Origin: Candidatus Aerophobota bacterium
GTDB taxonomy: Bacteria > Aerophobota > Aerophobia > Aerophobales > B3-G15
Length of the DNA stretch: 18,585 nucleotides
Assembly (NCBI GenBank): GCA_021163905.1
Contig: JAGGTG010000130.1
Coordinates: 1-18,585, forward strand
Direction of reading: 5' to 3'
Positions 13,377 through 18,585 of the stretch are shown one piece after another (the first letter of the stretch is position 1; each line of letters begins with the position of its first letter). The position numbers and the translations under genes are program-made. The notes beneath the pieces are model-generated. The model worked only from the letters and a program-made list of their open reading frames with translations, ran no database searches and had not been told where the DNA came from.

Positions 13377-14170
13377 TTTATCAGTTTTCTCTCCTGATGT
13401 TTCAAAGATAAAACACGCAAAAATAAAAATAAAATCAAACACACCAGGGTAAGCAGGACAGCTACCGGTTGAGAGTAAGCCAGACCGTATGCCTCAAATC
13501 GCTCATAAATCATAACAGGAGCAGTCATAGGATGGTAGGCTATAACCACTACTGCTCCAAACTCACTGATAGCTCTTGCGGAACACATAACTATACCTAC
13601 CAGCATACTGCGCCAGGTAAGAGGAAAGGTAATCCGTAAAAAAGTACTAAACATAGATGCTCCCAAACTGCGAGATACATTCTCCAGTCTGGGAGAGATA
13701 CTTTCAAATCCATCTTTTGCTGTATTAATATAAAAAGGAATCCCCACAAAGGTTAAAACAGTAACAATTCCTAACACACTTCCCATCACTCTAATACCTA
13801 TCTTGCTTAAAATCTGACCAAACCAGTAGTTTCTCCCCACAACACTTAAAATAGCAATTCCTACCACTGGATGAGGAATAACCATGGGAAGATCAATAAT
13901 ACTTTCAATAACTTTTCTTCCAAAAAATTCCCTGCGAGCTAAAAAATAGGCAAAAGGGGTTCCAACCACAAAGGAGATAATAGCTGCCAGTCCTGCAGTA
14001 TAAATACTTAGCCAGATCGATTTAACAACTTTTTTATCCTGAATTGCAGCTTTAAGATTTTCCCAGGAGGGTGAGGTAAACATTTTAAGAAGGGGAAGTA
14101 AAATAAAACCTATAACAAGAAGTCCACATATAACAGTAACTACCAGAAAAACATCTTTTTTCCTCCTCAT
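13373..14170 (-). CDS. wtpB: tungstate/molybdate ABC transporter permease (WtpB/ModB type)
   Basis: This 265-residue inner-membrane permease has about six membrane segments. The binding-protein-dependent transport (EAA) loop is around residues 163-186 (ENVSRSLGASMFSTFLRITFPLTW), where the invariant Gly170 contacts the ATPase. PMVIPHPVVGIAIL and SARAISEFGAVVVIAYHPMTAP are the usual ModB/WtpB strings. The gene starts 8 nt after wtpA and ends in an ATGA overlap with wtpC. Whether the substrate is tungstate, molybdate or both rests on the binding protein. Confidence 0.93.
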   Translation of the reverse strand: MRRKKDVFLVVTVICGLLVIGFILLPLLKMFTSPSWENLKAAIQDKKVVKSIWLSIYTAGLAAIISFVVGTPFAYFLARREFFGRKVIESIIDLPMVIPHPVVGIAILSVVGRNYWFGQILSKIGIRVMGSVLGIVTVLTFVGIPFYINTAKDGFESISPRLENVSRSLGASMFSTFLRITFPLTWRSMLVGIVMCSARAISEFGAVVVIAYHPMTAPVMIYERFEAYGLAYSQPVAVLLTLVCLILFLFLRVLSLKHQERKLIK

Positions 14171-14178
14171 TTTTCTTT

Positions 14179-15156
14179 CTACCTCAAACTTTTAACTAAC
14201 CCTTGAAGTTCTCCAGGGAGCTCTTGCCTCATTTTTTCCGTGGGCACAACAGGAGGAACAATAGGTAGCTGACCTGTTTCAGCGAGAATTTTTAATCCTC
14301 CATCAGGACTTAAAAAATACTTTAAAAAAGCAATAGCTGCCTTTCTGTCAGGAGCATTCTTAAGTAGTGTTATACCGTAGACAATGGGGCTTCCCTGTAC
14401 TTCCCTGAACTCTCCTGGCTTTTTTCCAGCAATCTTTACCTTAGCCTGTCTGTAAAAATCCTCGTATTGAAAAGAACCAAGATTAATTTCATCGGGCAAT
14501 CTTATAAACTTAAGCTTATGCTGAAGGGCAACAGATAAGTATTCAAAAGCATAATCCATATTCCCCGTTTGAAGAAGAGATATTAGCTCTACTGACTTGG
14601 GCCTCACATTTTCCATTGGACAATTAGTGATACATCGTTGATATAGCCCTGGCTTTTTATAGTATCTCTCAGCAAGCTGAAGCAGTATTAAAGATCTATA
14701 TCCACATGGATCAATATCAGGATCGGAATGCCCCCACACTACATCTCTGGTAGATAAAATTTTATACCAGTTTTTCTCATTAACAACATCGGAATACCTG
14801 CTTTTATTTGTGTAACAGAGAACAATTTGGTTGGTGGCAAATTGGATGTTCCAGCTTGCATAGCTGGGAATAAGTAAATCATCTATGATATGATAATCAG
14901 ATGAAATCATAATATCACAGGGTTTTTTGAGATCGACGATCTTTCGAGCAGATCTTATGCTGCCTGCAACTTCTCGTAAGACATCTACCTTGGGATATTT
15001 CTTCTCAAATTCCCTCTCCATTTTAGCAAGAGGAACTGCTAAACTCCCCGCATGGAAAATGATAAGTTTTCCCTTTAGCTGCGCAAAAGCTTCACCGAAC
15101 GGTAAAACCAAACTAACCAACAAGACAAAAGATACTAACAGTTTCCAAAAACACAT
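14179..15156 (-). CDS. wtpA: tungstate/molybdate-binding periplasmic protein (WtpA type)
   Basis: This 325-residue protein has a signal peptide (MCFWKLLVSFVLLVSLVLPF, cut near GEAFA). The mature part begins with the ModA/WtpA signature FHAGSLAVPLAKME, then EVAGSIRSARKI, then HSDPDIDPCGYRS (143-155), then MDYAFEYLSVA. In WtpA-type proteins an Asp and a Glu complete octahedral oxyanion binding; D149 and E205 are their likely equivalents here. The DPxxDPCGYR string separates it from the classical ModA, which binds tetrahedrally, and suggests high tungstate affinity. The ATG follows AAAGGGGGAC. It is the first gene after the riboswitch and terminator, so the whole operon depends on read-through. 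Confidence 0.93.
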   Translation of the reverse strand: MCFWKLLVSFVLLVSLVLPFGEAFAQLKGKLIIFHAGSLAVPLAKMEREFEKKYPKVDVLREVAGSIRSARKIVDLKKPCDIMISSDYHIIDDLLIPSYASWNIQFATNQIVLCYTNKSRYSDVVNEKNWYKILSTRDVVWGHSDPDIDPCGYRSLILLQLAERYYKKPGLYQRCITNCPMENVRPKSVELISLLQTGNMDYAFEYLSVALQHKLKFIRLPDEINLGSFQYEDFYRQAKVKIAGKKPGEFREVQGSPIVYGITLLKNAPDRKAAIAFLKYFLSPDGGLKILAETGQLPIVPPVVPTEKMRQELPGELQGLVKSLR

Positions 15157-15175
15157 CTGTCCCCCTTTTACTTTC

Positions 15176-15219
15176 CAAATAAAAAGGCCAATATCGTTTG
15201 GAAAAAAGATATTGGCCTT
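15176..15219 (-). terminator. intrinsic terminator downstream of the riboswitch
   Basis: On the minus strand a perfect 12-bp stem (15208-15219 with 15184-15195) with a 12-nt loop is followed by TTTTTATTT. It lies about 20 nt before wtpA, so termination here would silence the operon. The whole loop is complementary, with one G-U pair, to 15235-15246 on the 3' side of the riboswitch, which could act as an antiterminator. Confidence 0.9.
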
Positions 15220-15228
15220 ATCTAAAAT

Positions 15229-15332
15229 GATTTCTTCTTTCCAAACACGGGAGGCATAGCCATTTCTAACTATACCCTATCGGCTATCCTCCATAGGCAA
15301 AAAGCCCGTAGGTAAGATAGCTCGAAGAAATC
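15229..15332 (-). ncRNA. Moco/Tuco riboswitch (molybdenum/tungsten cofactor RNA)
   Basis: The minus-strand leader of the cofactor operon closes with a perfect 9-bp P1 helix (15324-15332 with 15229-15237). Inside are paired GCTATC/GATAGC, CCTA/TAGG and an ATAGTT-AGAAAT-GGCTAT hairpin, then the highly conserved 3' string GCCTCCCG seen in the Moco RNA motif. Position and context agree: it precedes an oxyanion transporter and cofactor genes. Known members bind the cofactor, and sub-type Tuco, lacking one stem, is linked to tungsten. I cannot decide between the two by eye. It is followed by an intrinsic terminator, so expression is probably controlled by attenuation. The gene-free stretch 15157-15465 is explained by this RNA, its terminator and the divergent promoters. 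Confidence 0.85.
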
Positions 15333-15379
15333 TTCTCAAACCAAATTGTCAGAATACCTTATTTAATTTAACAGTTAAT

Positions 15380-15408
15380 AGTGTACCAAAGATTAAGAAA
15401 AAAAGCAA
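15380..15408 (-). promoter_or_regulatory. predicted promoter of the cofactor operon
   Basis: On the minus strand TTGCTT (15403-15408) and TACACT (15380-15385) are separated by 17 nt. The start would fall near 15373, about 40 nt ahead of the riboswitch P1 helix. Confidence 0.5.
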
Positions 15409-15410
15409 GC

Positions 15411-15438
15411 TTGATTTTCTGAGCTGGTTTTGTAAAAT
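15411..15438 (+). promoter_or_regulatory. predicted promoter of cysE
   Basis: TTGATT (15411-15416) and TAAAAT (15433-15438) are 16 nt apart. The leader has a purine-rich AGAGGG ribosome-binding site (15454-15459) 6 nt before the ATG at 15466. It is back to back with the cofactor-operon promoter. Confidence 0.45.
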
Positions 15439-15465
15439 GTATAGCAAATTTTAAGAGGGTATAAA

Positions 15466-16110
15466 ATGTTTGAGGATGTAAAGGCCATATTTGAAAGAGA
15501 TCCTGCTGCAAGAAGTATATGGGAGGTTTTACTTTACCCCGGGCTTCACGCTATCTTCTGGCATAGAATTGCTCATTTTCTATATAAGCATAAATTTTAC
15601 TTTTTAGCAAGGCTTATATCTCAAATAGTCCGTTTTTTCACAGGTATAGAGATCCACCCGGGAGCAAAGATAGGAAAAGGATTCTTCATCGATCATGGAA
15701 TGGGCGTTGTTATAGGGGAAACTACGGAAATAGGAGATAATGTGACTCTTTACCAGGGAGTAACTCTGGGAGGAACCGGAAAAGAAAAAGGAAAGAGACA
15801 TCCCACACTTGGAAATAATGTAATTGTTGCAGCAGGAGCAAAAATTCTGGGAAACATAAAAATAGGAGATAATGTTAGAATAGGAGCCGGTTCTGTAGTT
15901 ATAAGAGATGTTCCATCTGATTCAACTGTTGTTGGAGTCCCGGGTAGAATAGTTAAGCACAAAGGAAAAAGGGTGCCAGGGATAGCTTTAGATCATGGAA
16001 ATCTTCCCGATCCAATCCTTGAAAGGCTGGAGGAATTTAGAAAGGAGATAAATGAAATTGAGAAAATTATTCATGCCTGGAAAAAGGAAAAGATAAAGGA
16101 AAATCCATAA
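15466..16110 (+). CDS. cysE: serine O-acetyltransferase CysE (short form)
   Basis: This 214-residue enzyme acetylates serine to O-acetylserine, the precursor of cysteine. The short N-terminal helical domain (FEDVKAIFERDPAARS) leads to a left-handed beta-helix of hexapeptide repeats: GAKIGKGFFIDHGMGVVIGE, IGDNVTLYQGVTLGGTG, KILGNIKIGDNVRIGAGSVV, VVGVPGRIV. The catalytic Asp-His pair is D76-H77, and the KRHPTLG loop is present. The length matches the short CysE form of Gram-positives and many anaerobes rather than the 270-residue enteric form. Its stop lies 8 nt from that of the convergent phosphatase gene. No cysK is beside it. It is divergent from the cofactor operon; no functional link is visible beyond both using sulfur. 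Confidence 0.95.
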   Translation: MFEDVKAIFERDPAARSIWEVLLYPGLHAIFWHRIAHFLYKHKFYFLARLISQIVRFFTGIEIHPGAKIGKGFFIDHGMGVVIGETTEIGDNVTLYQGVTLGGTGKEKGKRHPTLGNNVIVAAGAKILGNIKIGDNVRIGAGSVVIRDVPSDSTVVGVPGRIVKHKGKRVPGIALDHGNLPDPILERLEEFRKEINEIEKIIHAWKKEKIKENP

Positions 16111-16125
16111 TTTTTCTTTTATCTT
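16090..16125. terminator. weak bidirectional hairpin between convergent genes
   Basis: Arms 16090-16103 and 16112-16125 pair over 14 bp with one G-T wobble and an 8-nt loop. The stem carries an A-run on one side and a T-run on the other, so it could end transcription of cysE and of the minus-strand phosphatase gene. It overlaps both stop codons. It is AT-rich, hence weak. Confidence 0.4.
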
Positions 16126-16817
16126 ATACTTAGACAAACCCCCAATCCCCGGGAAGTGGGGAAAATGGTAAAATTACTCTTTTTACTATTTGATTCATTT
16201 AAAATCTGTTTACCTGCAAAATACCCTATAAGAGCACCAACAAGAACATCTGAGGGATAGTGTCTTCTCAATGCTACTCTTGATAATCCTACAAGAGTAG
16301 CTGTAGTGTAAAAAAATCCTTTCATCTTCCTGTACCTTTCCCCCAGAACAGTGGCAAGAGAAAAGGCAGCCGAGGTATGACCAGAAGGGAAGGAGTCGTA
16401 TTTAAAACCCGGGCCAAAAAACCCCTTTCTATCCTGATCAGGCCTTGCTCTCCCAAAGGAGAATTTTAATATACCTGTATATATACCTGCCCTTACCCAG
16501 GATTTAAAAGCAAGACGGGCGGTTTCTCTGGTGTAGGTATCTGGATGGAAATAAAGAGATCCCAGAAGAAAAATATGAAAACCACCGTCTCCAAAAAAAC
16601 TAAGAATTTCCATAAGTTTTCTACCTGATCCACTGTCAAACTCAGAGGATAGATCGGAGGTTATTTTTTCATCCTGAGAGAAAATAACAGGAAGGGCAAA
16701 AAGAGAAAGTGGAAGAAGTAGATTATCTTTTGAATTAGCCGTAACCTGCTGTCCATAAAACCCTAAAATAGCACCTACCAAAATAAAAACCATTAATTTA
16801 AATAAAAATTTAAGCAA
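16119..16817 (-). CDS. PAP2-family membrane phosphatase
   Basis: This PAP2-superfamily enzyme carries the three phosphatase motifs in order: K-x6-R-P (KFSFGRARP, 118-126), PSGH (144-147) and S-R-x5-H-x3-D (SRVALRRHYPSD, 179-190), counted from TTG at 16817. The His residues are the nucleophile and acid of the family. It has a hydrophobic N-terminal signal or anchor and several membrane segments, so it acts at the outer face of the inner membrane on a lipid phosphate, perhaps undecaprenyl pyrophosphate. Longer frames reach 16916, overlapping the HD-GYP gene by 65 nt. A GGGGAG site (16825-16830) 7 nt ahead of TTG supports the shorter form, with a normal signal peptide. Substrate is not determined. 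Confidence 0.85.
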   Translation of the reverse strand: MLKFLFKLMVFILVGAILGFYGQQVTANSKDNLLLPLSLFALPVIFSQDEKITSDLSSEFDSGSGRKLMEILSFFGDGGFHIFLLGSLYFHPDTYTRETARLAFKSWVRAGIYTGILKFSFGRARPDQDRKGFFGPGFKYDSFPSGHTSAAFSLATVLGERYRKMKGFFYTTATLVGLSRVALRRHYPSDVLVGALIGYFAGKQILNESNSKKSNFTIFPTSRGLGVCLSIR

Positions 16818-16851
16818 ATTCAAACTCCCCGCTAATTTTAAACAAGCAAAG

Positions 16852-18441
16852 CTACGATGGCCTGTTAAATCTTGAATAAAAACCACGATCTTTTTTAAAT
16901 ACCTTAAGACAGGCATTTACAACATCCACATCGTAGAGAATTCCTTTATATCTAACAATTTCTTTTAAAGCCCTGCTTAACCCAAGAGCTGGTCTGAAAG
17001 GACGATGAGATGACATAGCATCGATGGTATCAGCCACAGCTAAAATTCTTGCTCCAAGTAGAATCTCATTATCTGAAATTCCATAAGGATAACCTGAGCC
17101 ATTTACCCTCGCGTGATGTTGCAAAACAATGCCTGCAACTGGCCAGGGAAAATCTATCTGTTTTAGTATCTCATAACCAACTTTAGGATGTTCTTTAATA
17201 ATATTCATCTCATTTTCTGTTAACCTGCCAGGTTTGGCTAAAATTTCAAATGGGACAGAAATCTTACCAACATCATGTAACATTCCAGCAACACGGACTG
17301 CCTCAATTTCCTCTCTTTTAAGATTCATCTTTTTAGCTATAGCAGATGCAATCCTGGCTACATTTCGCTGATGACCGGCCGTATAGGGATCTTTTTTCTC
17401 AACAATTGTAATAATAGCCTCAATAATTCCCCCGATAATTATGCGATGTCTTTGAAGAGATTGCCTTATCTCTCTCTGTGCTTTCTCTAATTCCTTTTCC
17501 TCCCATATAGTTTTTAAGAAAAGAGAGATATCATGTGAAATCTCACCAAGCAGTTGAACTTCTTCCTCAGAAAAAATAAAGTCCTTATCAGAAAAAATGC
17601 AGAGTACTCCGTAAGGTTTTTCATCAACTATAAAAGGTGCACTTAACAAAGAGAGAAAACCTTCCCCATGCATCTTCTTAACAAAAGACCTATAGCACCT
17701 TTTTTCGGTAGCATTATTTATCACCACAATTTTCCCTGTAGCAATAGAATCATATACCGGATTTTTTATTCTTTTACTATTTATAATCATCTCTATAAAT
17801 CCAGATCTCTCGCAGGATGCTTTTTTTGCCACTGGTATGATAGTATTTTTTTGTTTTTCAAATTTTCCTATCCATAAAAACTTATACTCCTCTATCCCAA
17901 AGAGTATATCGCATACACCCTGAAATAGTCTCTCCTCATCTTTTTTATCCAAGGTAAGCTGATCAATTCTTCTGCCTTTTCTTAACAGAAGGTTAAGATG
18001 TCTTATTTTTTCCTCTTCTTTTCTCTGTTCAGTAATATCATACCCAATCTGCACAACTGTATCGACCTCACCTTTTTTATTAAAAACAGGATTAATACGA
18101 AAGAGGATAATCCTCTCTTTGCCATCTTTTGATAAAATAGAGCACTCGGAGCTGCAGGACAGCTTATTTTTTACAGCTCGCTCAAAAAAACTCTTTGCAT
18201 CCTTTCTCACACCATTAGGCACAAAAAGAGAAAACCAGTTCTTACCTATAACATCCCTGGCTCTATATCCTGTTATTTTTTCAAAAGCTGGATTAAAAAG
18301 CTTAATTCTTCCATCAGGTCTTAGAAAAACTAACGGAGAGGGGATGGTTTTAATTAAAGTTTCAACTTTTTCCTTAAGTGAATCAAGTTCTTCTTCCCAA
18401 TTTAAACAGCTATTTTTTATCTTCTGCTTATCTTTAGTCAT
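16852..18441 (-). CDS. PAS-GAF-HD-GYP signalling protein (probable c-di-GMP phosphodiesterase)
   Basis: This 529-residue soluble protein has a PAS domain at about 23-140 (LRPDGRIKLFNPAFEKITGYRARDVIGKN), a GAF-like domain at about 165-315 and an HD-GYP domain from about 340 to 520. The catalytic HD is at 389-390 (MLHDVGKIS), HH at 442-443 and GYP at 450-452 in QHHARVNGSGYP; usual proteins have Asp or Glu before GSGYP where this has Asn447. HD-GYP enzymes cleave c-di-GMP to GMP using a bi- or tri-metal centre. No membrane segment is seen, so sensing is probably cytoplasmic. The C-terminus is short and ends near the phosphatase gene. Weak AGAG-type ribosome-binding site before the ATG. Activity is inferred from the intact motifs; the signal sensed is unknown. 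Confidence 0.92.
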   Translation of the reverse strand: MTKDKQKIKNSCLNWEEELDSLKEKVETLIKTIPSPLVFLRPDGRIKLFNPAFEKITGYRARDVIGKNWFSLFVPNGVRKDAKSFFERAVKNKLSCSSECSILSKDGKERIILFRINPVFNKKGEVDTVVQIGYDITEQRKEEEKIRHLNLLLRKGRRIDQLTLDKKDEERLFQGVCDILFGIEEYKFLWIGKFEKQKNTIIPVAKKASCERSGFIEMIINSKRIKNPVYDSIATGKIVVINNATEKRCYRSFVKKMHGEGFLSLLSAPFIVDEKPYGVLCIFSDKDFIFSEEEVQLLGEISHDISLFLKTIWEEKELEKAQREIRQSLQRHRIIIGGIIEAIITIVEKKDPYTAGHQRNVARIASAIAKKMNLKREEIEAVRVAGMLHDVGKISVPFEILAKPGRLTENEMNIIKEHPKVGYEILKQIDFPWPVAGIVLQHHARVNGSGYPYGISDNEILLGARILAVADTIDAMSSHRPFRPALGLSRALKEIVRYKGILYDVDVVNACLKVFKKDRGFYSRFNRPS

Positions 18442-18585
18442 CTTTTTTCTCTTTGTTATTTTTAAATAAAGGGGGTATTTGCGAAGAAATAATAGAGTCC
18501 AATACTTAGAAGGTGGTTTGTGAATTTCCGGCCTTTTTCGATGGTTCGTTGTAGATGATAATTAAAAAAATTTACTCTGTTATTA
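18442..18585. other. leader region of the HD-GYP gene, no gene seen
   Basis: The last 144 bases are AT-rich upstream sequence of the HD-GYP gene. I see no convincing promoter, RNA or coding frame in them. Confidence 0.5.

Noticed and set aside
1..18585. tRNA, rRNA, insertion sequences or prophage genes
   Set aside because: I saw no cloverleaf, rRNA segment, transposase or integrase in either strand.

Overview
The window looks like chromosomal DNA from an AT-rich, diderm, probably anaerobic bacterium, perhaps from an uncultivated phylum. The outer membrane is implied by a 1583-residue SprA-like beta-barrel protein with a signal peptide and a terminal Phe, and by an O-antigen ligase/polymerase-like protein. 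The tungstate/molybdate transporter and pterin-cofactor genes fit anaerobic redox metabolism. The species cannot be fixed from the sequence. Most genes lie on the minus strand.

Region 1 (1-2423, minus strand) reads mntA, hepT, then a Wzy/WaaL-like membrane protein, with 1-nt and 3-nt gaps. The first two form a HEPN/MNT toxin-antitoxin pair. Region 2 (2424-3703, plus strand) holds a divergently transcribed pair: a 104-aa conserved small protein and a 155-aa protein with a C-terminal Xre-type helix-turn-helix. A palindrome overlaps the -35 box of their promoter. The promoters of both modules put the predicted transcription start at or within a few bases of the start codon, so both mRNAs may be leaderless.

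Region 3 (3573-8724) is one large minus-strand gene for a SprA-related outer-membrane protein (the type IX secretion translocon family) carrying an Asp-rich calcium-binding-like insert. Short-period tandem repeats sit on both sides: octamers in 24-bp blocks right up to its stop codon, and 9-mers followed by 7-mers upstream of its promoter. The two arrays share a 16-nt stretch.

Region 4 (8725-15408, minus strand) is a molybdenum/tungsten cofactor locus. In transcription order it has a promoter, a Moco/Tuco riboswitch, a strong intrinsic terminator, wtpA, wtpB, wtpC, moeA, moaA, moaC, a MOSC-domain gene and mogA/moaB. Genes are packed with ATGA-type overlaps and start/stop overlaps. The whole 12-nt terminator loop is complementary to the 3' side of the riboswitch, which suggests an antiterminator. 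The riboswitch would let cofactor level control both oxyanion uptake and cofactor synthesis. moaD, moaE, moeB and mobA are not in the window.

Region 5 (15409-18585) has cysE on the plus strand, divergent from the cofactor locus, facing a minus-strand PAP2-family phosphatase that follows a PAS-GAF-HD-GYP signalling protein.
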